Program-made: the position numbers and the translations under genes
Part shown: piece by piece, positions 55,146 to 64,000 of the stretch
How positions within the stretch are numbered: position 1 is the first letter of the stretch
Layout of the letters: each line of letters starts with the position of its first letter
Assembly (NCBI GenBank): GCA_021018995.1
Contig: CM037596.1
Span: forward strand, 86,807,184 to 86,871,183
From: Chloranthus sessilifolius
Taxonomy: Eukaryota > Streptophyta > Magnoliopsida > Chloranthales > Chloranthaceae
Length of the DNA: 64,000 nucleotides
Direction of reading: 5' to 3'
Notes under the pieces: generated by a model
Database searches by the model: none
Told to the model about the DNA's origin: nothing
The model's input: the letters and a program-made list of their open reading frames with translations, nothing else

Positions 55146-55733
55146 GAATAGATTTTATCAGTTCTTGGTTTTTCGCATTCTTTCTCTTTTCTTTCCCAAT
55201 TCAAACCTCATTTCTTGTGATTCCTTGATCTTAAATTAAATAAAAACCATCTCTAACAAAATTTCACAATCTAAGCTTAATTTTTATACCTTGATTTCAT
55301 CCGAATCCTAGAGCCTTTCTTCAAAATCGTACTATTGTTTACCAAGCTAACAGCGGATCATTCATCGCTCCAAACCCCTAGCAGCTTGCCTCGAGAATGG
55401 ATCGCTCTCATAGTCAATTACAATTAATATCCTCGATTCACCCTTTCTCCTCTCAACTTCTAATCATAGGTAATAAAGGGTATTGAATGCAAGTGATTAA
55501 GGGTATTTATTTTCCCTTTTTACCAAGGCATAAGCTTAGGTATGACACTGCAACACTAAGGTTGGTGTACGAGGGTTCACTAACCCATAACCTAACCTAC
55601 ATACACAAAATTCGTTCCGTCGGATTTGATCTGTAGACATTACATAGTCCATCGGCACGGTCCTCAACATACGGATCGCTGGGCATGCATACCGAGGCAT
55701 ACAGTTCATAGGTCAAAACTCAGGGACGTTGCA

Positions 55734-56429
55734 TGGCTCAACAACTCTGTTCCCATCATCATCCACCATCTCATACAAATTCTTCACCACCCTTATAGTA
55801 TTGACAGTAGCATGATAAAATCTAGTGTTTCGATCTCCATCATTGATGCACTGATGACGAGATTTTTGGAAATAAAATTTCGCTTCAGAGTTTAACTCTC
55901 TGTTAAGATCAATCAATGCCGAGTTCTCTTGCTATGCTAGTTCCCCATTTAGAGGATCTCCTTGTATTAACTTCTGAATGGTTGTGACTATAGATCAGGC
56001 AATACGAACTTTGGACTGAATAGACCCAAATTCCATTCTATTCCACTCCCTAATAGCTTCTTTTACGAATTTCAATTTTTGTTGAAGACCGAACATTTCC
56101 GTACCTTCCACTGACCGTCCCCAAGCCTTAACAATGACATCCCAGAATCCACTTTGAGAAGTCCAAACTGTAAGAAATTTAAATGGTTTCGGTCCCGAAG
56201 GAACAGAGTGATGAAATCTAGTAATCAGAGCAGAGTGATCAAGAAGAGATTCCAGCAGGTAAGTACTCGACCAAAAAGTTTGGCCATAAAGTTTTTCATT
56301 GCACATTAGCCAACGCCCTATCAAGTCAATAAAGGATACGCCTACTTCTGATAGATCTATTGGTCTAAGAAAGCGAATTTCCAATAGCTCGAAGATCCCC
56401 CAACTGACAAGCTTCAAGGCTCATGTTTT
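55734..56429 (-). mobile_element. L1-type LINE, 5' part (endonuclease end)
   Basis: Continuation of the LINE at 6566-9129. The minus-strand frame at 55995-56417 ends in QQKLKFVKEAIREWNRMEFG, typical of the region after the endonuclease, preceded in another frame by VEYLPAGIS (EEP-domain end). 55734-55916 has CINDGDRNTRFYHATVN, the conserved linker before RT. Truncated at its 5' end at 56429, next to the target duplication. Confidence 0.85.
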
Positions 56430-56444
56430 TCTATTATTGTGTTA
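56430..56444. repeat. LINE target-site duplication, right copy
   Basis: TTCTATTATTGTGTT, identical to 6551-6565. Confidence 0.85.
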
Positions 56445-58960
56445 AGTCCAAACATGATCTTTATCACATGATTCAGCGCAGTCAAAGGCCACTATTTAAT
56501 TCATCAGTTTAATTTGTTGAATTATATGATAGAGATTAGTTTTTATGCCAATCCTTTGCAGTTTTACCATAACACGTGGCACGGGTGTCAAGTGTCAAGG
56601 TGTCAATAGATATTTGGCATGCCAATTTCTAAAAATTCCAATACGGCGGCACGACTTTAAGAAAAAAAAATAAATAAGTAAAACACATATAGAGAAATAT
56701 TGAAGGGAAATCTTAGAGAACCAATTGAGATATGTAATGAAAAGATTTATAGTATTATATCGTGAAATAAAAGTATATTATAGGATAAAATCGTTTTCAA
56801 CCACCCAAACCTTTTTTTAGTAGTTACTAAACTTTACAAATTAAAAAAAAATAATTATTTTATCGTTGTCAAAACGATGAGCATTATAATAATAATATAT
56901 GAATTTTCATGTATGTCTAGAAGTTTGGTGCTGCTTGAGGAATGTCCAAGTGTTGGCACGTGTGCCAAGTGCCACCAAGTATCGGTAGGGCAAAAATCTA
57001 AAAAGTAGAAGTGCCAAGGTAACACTGATCCTTTGTGTTGTAATTATTTAGATCAAACCATGGGCAATGGCCAACTTCTTGTGTGCAAGTAATTGCTCTC
57101 AACTTATCATCATTAATAGGTGTGCTTGTTGAAAAAGTTTTCTTGCCACTAGAAGTGGTGTGCAGGAAGAAAAAAGTGGAGTGTGCTTAGCGGTCCTCGA
57201 AAATATCTTATTTTAAGTGTGCTTTACAAAGTCCTAGTACATGGTTTTGTTTGGGTACAGGGGGACGAGGATCATGGGCAGTGCCGCCCCACCACCTGCT
57301 TCTCATATCCACAGCCAACATGTGAGGAGAGCCCACACCAAAAATTGGTACTTTGGAAGTCTAAGAATGAGCCCCCTTCAGTATAAATCGGCCTGGAAAA
57401 AGTATGGAGAAATCCGGCAAAATTCATCAAATTTGAGGAAAAATGGTCAAAAATTCAGGAAAATATGAAAGAAAATTTTAAAAATATGTTAATTAAAATT
57501 TTTAAAAATTGAAAATTAAAAAAAAAAAGTAGGGAACTTTTTTAGAAAAAATCAGGAAATTCAGGATTAATTCTCAAAATTTAATTTTTTTGAAAAAGTC
57601 GTGAGGAATTATAATTTTATTTTATTTTTTTCAAAAAATCGTGAAATAATTTGTGACTTTTTCATAAAGTACGAGAATTTAGTCACTAGGCATAAGAGTG
57701 AGGCCCATGCTGCTCAGAGTAGTCATTCAGCAAGTGGTTCGAGCACCAGGTGACTTAGTTCATGCGTCACTTTTTCGAACAGGTGTTATCTACTGCAAAA
57801 AATGTTATGCTTTTATCGGGTCGACAACCGCTAGTAAACCTTAACAACAACCGGTTGCGAGGTTTTTCCTGGCAGTGTTTGGCTGCCGCTACAAATAGTA
57901 ATAACGTCGGTTTACACCTTACTACGGCAGTTCAAATATACCCTTATGCATATTACCAGCACTCGCTGACCGCCAGAAAATGATAGAGGTGGTAGTTTTG
58001 TTTCAATCACTGGCAGTTCGGAACCACCGCTAAAATGTTATGTAGGCGGTTGAAACCGCTGGTAAAAAATTAATACAATCATAGTGATAAATTTCATTTT
58101 TGGTACTTTTTCGGTGGGGGTCCTTTTCGTACATTTTCTATTAATTTTGATACCTTTCAGAAAAGAATTGGGGATTAAAGATACATAGATAATATATTTA
58201 ATATTGTTATAAAAAGTTATTAAAATATATACTAAATCACTAACATATTTTAAAAAAAAAAATAAAAAAATTTTAATATAAAAAAGAAATTATCGAAAAT
58301 CTATGAAATTTTGCAAAAAATAACCAAAATTTTTTCGAAATTTCATTAGACCCCGTTTCAGCGATTTCCGTGAAAATTTGCCAAATTTCGGTGAAATTTG
58401 TCACTAAAAGAACAACACATAAAACTACTTGGTAATTTTTTTGCGCTCTTTCCAACATCGTGATTAGACCGAGAGGCCAATACCATGGATCAAAATTTCA
58501 TACGAAATTGATGTAGATTTTATGATATGTATCAGTTTTGGAGGTCAGTAGGATGATATATTAAACGTAGCAGCCCATATATATTGGTATGTATTGTCAA
58601 AATTGATATGTACAAGTTTTAGAGACGGCAGATTTGGAAAACAAAGATTTTGATCCTTGTCTAGTACCTTTCACTTCCATCACAGCAGATTGTTTCCTGC
58701 CCAAGGGCACTGAGGCATGCAATAACCATAGTGGATATTGGAAACATGTGTAATGATCCGAATTTTCTTAAATATTTTCAATGGTGTTTGAAGTGTTTTG
58801 CACTATACACGGTGTTAACGCTCCACACCATAACTTACACTACTTTTAAGAAATCTTATTTAAGTACATAACTCTTTTCTTTTTTCTTGCTCTAATCTTT
58901 TGAGAAACCTTAGTCGTCTTTTATTCTTCCCTTCTCTTAAGAAACTCTAGCTGTCACAAT
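56445..58960. other. AT-rich unassigned interval
   Basis: No gene or intact element recognised. 57400-57680 and 58130-58400 are low-complexity A/T-rich. 57780-58060 contains short inverted words (aaccgctagtaaacc / ggcggttgaaaccgctggt) and two aaaatgttatg copies reminiscent of a decayed CACTA-type MITE, but I cannot define its ends. Confidence 0.4.
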
Positions 58961-61671
58961 TGTTATTCATTGAAAAGTATCACTTTTCACCTCTTAATCT
59001 GGCCTTTGCTACACCTTGAAGCTGATTAATAACTCTTGTTTAGCATATTTTATAGTTAGCAATAATTTGTGCAGCTTATCATAAAGTTCATGCCTTTGGT
59101 GCCAAGAAGAGAGAGAATTCAAGCCAATGATGACAGCTGAACCAAAGATTGATGGAACACTATGATGGTACACACCATAGTGACTATGTTGTATGTCATG
59201 ATGGACCAAGAAAGTCCAATAGATGAGAGAACTCTGGCTGTAAGTGGAGAGAGTTGCAACAGCAGGAGCTGGATAGCAGCAGAGGAGAAAATGTGTTTTT
59301 TCGCACAGTAGAGGTGCTGCCTCGAGTGACTAAATCAATAGCAGAGCTCTCTCGCGCAGATGTTACATGCAGCACAAGGAAACTCATGAAGAATTAAATG
59401 CCTCGATGTGGGATTGCCCAGGCAGTCTCGCGCGACAATCGCGCGCCATGCCACCAACACTCAAGGACCTCGCGAAGTTCTTGCGCACTAAGCCTTCAGA
59501 AATCCAGCTCGCGAAGCTCTCATGAGGAACAAGTCTTATATCAGTCGTGCACTATCTCGCGAGGCCAATCCGCACAAAGAATAATAACAAACTCATGAAG
59601 TCCTCACGTGGTTCAAGAGGAGAGAGAGCTCCAGAATTATCCTCGAGCAACTCTCGCCGCTTATAAGTTATGCCCTCTACCTAGTGAGCTGCGTTATCCA
59701 TTTGACAAGAAGCCATGCGAGATTGGAGATCTACTGCATGAGAACCTCGCGACAGGTGATACCTAAAGCCCTACTGCGCGAGCAAAGCTGAAGCATGCAA
59801 AATTCACCTCGCGACAGCAGTGCAAGGCAAAGCAGCTGCACGATAATGCAAAGTCTACTGCGTGAACCAGGGGCCTTCCAAGCCAAATGCTACCTCGCAA
59901 GTACTCTGCAAACCGAGCGAATGAACTAAAAGAACAAAACCAGCCCTGCAAAGCTCGAGCTCTCAACAACTCAGTTTTTACTTAGGGACCTTTTGGGGAT
60001 TTCTCAAGGTCTAGGGCACATATCTCGAGGCCCTAATATCGAGGCACACATCCCAAGACATCCAAGAGTTATAACAGTGCCACATATTCTAGAAAATTAG
60101 GGTTAATCTTCTCTTAGCTAAAGCTTTAAGGACTGAGTATATAAGCTGTAAATTTAACTTAGAATTTTTATTACTCTTTCAACCTCTGTCTGTGGTGAGC
60201 TCGAGCAGATTAGGTTAGGGTTTGATCATCTCTTTTTCATTTTTTCTTCTCTCTTAGCTCAGCACTTGCTGGCTACATCCTATGTAAGCAATTAGGTTTA
60301 GTTTTATTCAGTTTTTGTAATGGGTCTTGTGACCTTTGAGATTTTGTGAAGAGCTGTTGTGCACAAGGCTGTTGGCTTGAGAAATTGCATTGTAAGTATT
60401 GTTGATCAATGGAATTTATATATTAAATGTTTATTCAATCTGTTATTTTCCTATTTGCTCATAATTTTATTCAATCTATGCATGCATTTAGGATTTGAGC
60501 TGATTTGAAATGCCCATAGAAGCTTGAGCTTGTAGCCCTGGGACCATGATGGCAGTAGCAGTTTATATGTTCCATCTCAATCCTTTTGTGGTGTGAATAA
60601 CATCTATGGATAGCCTGTGACCATTTCAGTGGACAGACTATAGCCCTAAGGTGATTCCAAGCCATAAATATGAGAATGATTCTTCTCCTCTGCACTTGAG
60701 CTTGTAGCCTTGTGAGAGGTTGTTGCATGAACAAGCTCCCCTCTACTTTACTTGACCAATATCATATGTTAGATTTGATTTTTCTGTAGTGACTGTAGAC
60801 TTGTGAGCTGAGTCATTGCAGACCTTTTCTAACAATGACCAGCTGCATTTAAAGTCCCTAAATAGCTTTTGAACTACTGTGATTTCCCCTAGTTTTTCAA
60901 GAACTATTTGCTCTCATGGATGCTTGAGCTTGTAGCCTGGCATACATGGTGTCTGTAATAGTTTTTTTGTTCTGATTTGATCCATTAGGTGGAGGGCATC
61001 TATTGGATAATCTGTGACCATTTAAGTGGACAGGTTATAGCCTTAAGATTAGTCAATTCAATTGGATCAGACCGATTTTCTAATTTAATCCATGTGGTTT
61101 GATCCTCTCTATTGGATAGCCTGTGACCATTGAAGTAGACAGGTTATAGCCTTAAGAGACAAGATTAAATCATAAGGGTTGAGTTGGATACATCTTCCTT
61201 GCAGATGTGCTTGTAGCCATCTAAGGAATTGCTGCAGAGACATCCCTAAATCTGAGTTACATAACTATTTTAACCTTAGCTTAATTGCCTACTTCCCATC
61301 ATTTTATCTTTATTTTAATACACACCATCACCGCCTTCTTCATAACCCTTTCTTTAGGATAGAACTGCACTTCATTTATCTTTCTTTAGTGATAATTTAG
61401 TGTAATTGTGACACCCAACTCCCTTTCTCTAGGATTGTCAGATCTGTAGCCAAATATGGAGGCCTACTAATATAACCCATTTTGGATTCTGGATTAATTT
61501 CTCTGTGGGACTAACTCTTACTTACTCAAAAGTTACTACAACAACCCTGTATCTTATAGGCTGTATGTATTTTTAGGTTGCTATTTTCATAACCATTTTC
61601 TTCATCTCACTCCTTTTGTTTGATTTTATTTCCACACACATAACAATAATCAGCACCTAGATTAATGATCA
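58961..61671 (+). repeat. 5' LTR of the second Athila-like element
   Basis: Starts TGTTATTCATTGAAAAGTAT, matching the start of the LTR at 24619 in the segment GAAAAGTA(C/T)CACTTTTCAC. CTCGCG-word array 59330-59960, TATA box at 60138-60147 (GTATATAAGC), and several copies of gaccatttaagtggacaggt in the 3' half. Ends near GATCA at 61671. Only one LTR is in the window, so the right boundary rests on the PBS position. Confidence 0.8.
59330..59960. repeat. CTCGCG-word array in the second Athila-like LTR
   Basis: Words such as CTCGCGCAG, CTCGCGCGAC, CTCGCGAAGTTC, CTCGCGAGG and decayed versions. Same family as in the 24619 element. Confidence 0.8.
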
Positions 61672-61680
61672 ATAAGCTTT

Positions 61681-61698
61681 TGGCGCCGTTGTCGGGGA
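61681..61698 (+). promoter_or_regulatory. Primer binding site, tRNA-Asp type
   Basis: TGGCGCCGTTGTCGGGGA matches the complement of the tRNA-Asp 3' end with one change. Confidence 0.85.
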
Positions 61699-62012
61699 TA
61701 TTGATCATTTTAGTAGACCTGAGTTGTGTTCTAATTTAGTCTATAAAATTCTTTATAGCTGTGCGTTAAATAGAATAAAAAGTACTACTAATTTTTTATG
61801 AAATTTTCATAGACTTGGACAACAGCAGCAAGCAAAAGCTAGAGCTGCAGCTGGAGTTTATCTAGCTCTGTTTGCACTTCTTTTACCCTAAAACTCAGTC
61901 TATTTATATTGAATTCCCTGTGTTTAGTTTAGCTGTAAATCTGTTAGTTGTGATTTTTGTTTGCAATTTTTTTTTGTGTGTTGTGAGCATCTTCTTTACC
62001 TACTGATTCTGT

Positions 62013-63622
62013 GTGTGTATGCTTGGTAGAAGGTCCCTAAACCCTAAGTTGGAACCTCCAAATCCTAAGGTTGAAAGGGTCCTTAGACTAAGAAACCACA
62101 CACCAGCCCCTACTGTTGAAACTGAGCCAGCTGTCATGGCTGAGGGGCAAAAAACTTTGAAGGAATATAATGCACCTGGGGATTACACTTCTCCCTTTTG
62201 CATGCAATTCCCTTCAGTTGAAGAAAACTATGAAATCAAGTCCTTCACCATTAACATGCTACCATCTTTTTATGGGCTCAGTAAGGACGATCCTTACAAG
62301 CACATTGACCAATTTTTGGCACTTTGCACTACATTCAACATTACTGGCTTGGGACTTGAAGCCACCAAACAGAGGCTTTTGCCTTTTTCCTTAAATGACA
62401 AAGCCAACACCTGGCTCTCTAAGCTCCTAACCTATTAACATCCATACATGGAGTGACCTCCAAAGCCAATTTTTGGCTAAATTCTTTCCCATGAATAAAC
62501 CAGTTAGATGAGGACAAACATATTGTCATTTACTCAGTCCTCAACTGAAGATTTTTATGAGGTATGGGAGAGATTTCAAGAAATGTTAAAATAATATCCC
62601 TACCACCAAATTTCATAGTGGCAACTGGTGCAAGTCTTTTACCAAGGAATTAATCTCAAGAGTAGGGATATGATGGATGCCTCATGTGGTGGTAGTTATC
62701 TCCACATGATAGCTAATGAGGCTTGGGAGTTGTTTGACATCATAAGGGAAAAGTCCATGTAGCAGGAGTCACTGTCTGGCAATGACAGCTACGCCCCAGC
62801 TAAATTGGTGAAAGAGTCCACCCCTAGAGGTCGAACGTATAAAGTTAAGATGCAGAGTGGATTAGAAAGGAAGGTGGACAATCTGAGTTTGAAATTTGAT
62901 AAATTGATGAATGTGATGCAGCCTGAGATGGTTAAACAAGTGGAAGAGGGATGTCTGATATGCCAATCTCCTACACATTCAATTCAAGAATGTCCATCAA
63001 CCAACAAGTTCCCTGAGTTAGTTATGGAACATGTCAATGCTGCCAAAGCATTTGGGCAGCAACCTATTGGGTATACATAGAAAAATCATCCAAATTTGAG
63101 GTAGAGACAAGACACATACCAACAACCCCAGCAGCAGCAGTTGGCAGCTCTATACAGACCTCCGTATCAATTCAACTAGGGATATGCACCAAGGCAGAAT
63201 TTTCAACTGCCTGTCCCACGGCCTAATCACTTGGTCTTGCCCCCATCACAACTCAGATCCTCTTCCTTTGAAGAGCAAATGCTGGCATCAATGTAAAATC
63301 TGGGAAATCTGACTCAAACTATAAGCTCTCATGGGCAAAATATTAAAAAAATAGAGGACTAGCTAGGTCAAATCTGTAATGCTTTGAACAAGAGAGAGGA
63401 GGGCAGGTTGAATAGTCAGCCCTTGGCAAACCCTAAAGGGCAGTACATGATTGGAGAAACATCCTCTACCCATGAGGAGGCTAATGTAATCACTACCCTA
63501 AAGAGTGGTAGGGTGGTTGATAACTTAGTGGGTGGAGCAGCTGAGGAGGTCATAGAGAGTAAAAATGAAAGAAATGTGAGTGTTGAAGAACTAAGGAATT
63601 TATTTCCTTCTGTGGAGCAGTA
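62013..63622 (+). pseudogene. Athila-like gag (second element)
   Basis: MCMLGRRSLNPKLEPPNPKV at 62013 runs into YEIKSFTINMLPSFYGLSKD and DPYKHIDQFLALCTTFNITG, stopping at 62436-62438. Degraded sequence 62440-62800 has an SYLHMIANEAWELFDIIREK-type segment. The frame at 62805-63080 has the zinc knuckle CLICQSPTHSIQEC. The tail at 63384-63623 has KREEGRLNSQPLANPKGQYM. Same order as gag at 27526-29061. Confidence 0.85.
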
Positions 63623-63689
63623 ATGGCAAAATAAAGGGGCTGATGTTGAGCCCCAACAATAAATAATAAATTAAGAAAAAATAAAAAAA

Positions 63690-64000
63690 CAAAAATTTGA
63701 CCATGATGTGGTTAGGCATGCAGCTATGGCACCAGCAGTTCCACAGCTGCCATTTCCTCATGCACTTGCCGGCCCATCTCCTTTTGATAAGGGGAATGCT
63801 CAGATGGAGGAAATGATGGAGACCTTTAAGCAGGTCAAGACCAATTTGCCCTTGTGCTTGATGCTATAAAACAGGTCCCTGCCTATGTCAAATTTTTGAA
63901 GGACCTCTGCACACAAAAGAGAAAAGCAAGGATGCAACTGTCCAAAAAGATTTTTACTGTTGAACATGTTAAATTAGTGTTGTCCATAGCCACACCTGAG
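63690..64000 (+). pseudogene. Start of Athila-like pol (gag-protease linker)
   Basis: VPQLPFPHALAGPSPFDKGN, MMETFKQVKTNLPL and, in another frame, AYVKFLKDLCTQKRKARMQL are the conserved segment that precedes the protease in Athila gag-pol. So this element keeps, at least in part, the pol region that the element at 24619 lacks. Cut by the window end. Confidence 0.75.

Larger units (their letters stand above)
9130..55733 (-). mobile_element. Tekay/Del-like chromovirus (Ty3/gypsy), split by nested elements
   Basis: Minus-strand LTR retrotransposon: 5' LTR 53194-55733, PBS, gag, protease, RT, RNase H, integrase, chromodomain, an extra ORF, polypurine tract, 3' LTR 9130-11612. The LTR start, TGTAACGTCCC, and the purine tract before it are typical of the Tekay/Del clade, as is the C-terminal chromodomain. 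A 34-kb Tat element is inserted in the integrase coding region. The expected 5-bp target duplication is not seen (CTCGT before 9130, TGGCT after 55733), so one boundary may have been altered. It lies inside the LINE. Confidence 0.85.
53194..55733 (-). repeat. Tekay-like 5' LTR
   Basis: About 2.54 kb, colinear with 9130-11612. On the minus strand it begins TGCAACGTCCC at 55733 and ends GGTCATCACA at 53194, before the PBS. It contains the motif array at 54560-55145 and a 30-bp-arm hairpin (54846-54927) that the other LTR lacks. Confidence 0.88.
58961..64000 (+). mobile_element. Second Athila-like LTR element, left part (runs off the window)
   Basis: LTR 58961-61671, PBS 61681, gag 62013-63622, and the start of the gag-pol linker/protease region up to the window end. 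It is related to, but clearly diverged from, the element at 24619. Its right end, and whether it carries an accessory gene, cannot be seen. Confidence 0.85.

Noticed and set aside
9125-55738. Target duplication of the Tekay element
   Set aside because: CTCGT and TGGCT do not match; left LTR ends differ by an indel, so the boundary may be altered.
57780-58060. Decayed CACTA-type MITE
   Set aside because: Inverted words are present but no clean termini or target duplication could be defined.
58741-58960. Possible solo LTR start (TGTAATGATCCG)
   Set aside because: Only a short resemblance to Tekay-type starts, no end or duplication found.

Overview
The window is plant nuclear DNA, almost certainly from an angiosperm with a large, repeat-rich genome. 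The evidence is the set of elements: Athila-like, Tekay/Del chromovirus-like and Tat/Ogre-like LTR retrotransposons, an L1-type LINE and CACTA-type DNA transposons, plus fragments of plant PP2C and omega-3 fatty-acid desaturase genes. I see no intact host gene. Species cannot be told from the sequence.

Layout. 1-1057 holds a 153-bp CACTA-type MITE with a CCA target duplication, and one PP2C exon that ends in a stop. 1058-6313 looks like a decayed CACTA element (CACTACGT...ACGTAGTG ends) that carries a FAD3-like gene fragment of two exons and their intron. From 6566 to 56429 lies one four-deep nest. (1) A 5'-truncated L1 LINE on the minus strand has a 15-bp target duplication (TTCTATTATTGTGTT) at 6551-6565 and 56430-56444. 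(2) It is split by a minus-strand Tekay-like chromovirus at 9130-55733 (LTRs 9130-11612 and 53194-55733). (3) The Tekay integrase is split by a plus-strand Tat/Ogre-like element at 14641-48822. (4) That element is split, downstream of pol, by a plus-strand Athila-like element that lacks pol, at 24619-37953 (LTRs 24619-27173 and 35406-37953, TSD ATATA). 56445-58960 is AT-rich and unassigned. 58961-64000 is the left part of a second Athila-like element that runs out of the window.

The most interesting pattern is shared by the three nested LTR elements. Each carries accessory gene(s) besides gag-pol, each accessory gene has its own TATA-like sequence, and just upstream of that sequence sits an array of a short motif that also fills part of the same element's LTR. 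The motif differs between elements: a 25-bp palindrome (core GCGCAACTAATAGTTGCGC), mostly at 48-bp spacing, in Tat; TTCGATCGATCGAA-like palindromes in Tekay; CTCGCGCAG/CTCGCGAAG words in Athila. The Tekay and Athila accessory proteins look homologous although the elements belong to different lineages. The Tat accessory genes (a seven-exon plant-mobile-domain gene and a DUF7745-like ORF) run antisense. The arrangement suggests element-encoded factors and matching cis arrays, comparable in logic to VANC proteins of VANDAL transposons. This function is inference; the arrays and gene positions are seen directly.

All retroelement coding regions are broken by stops and frameshifts, so nothing here looks autonomous.
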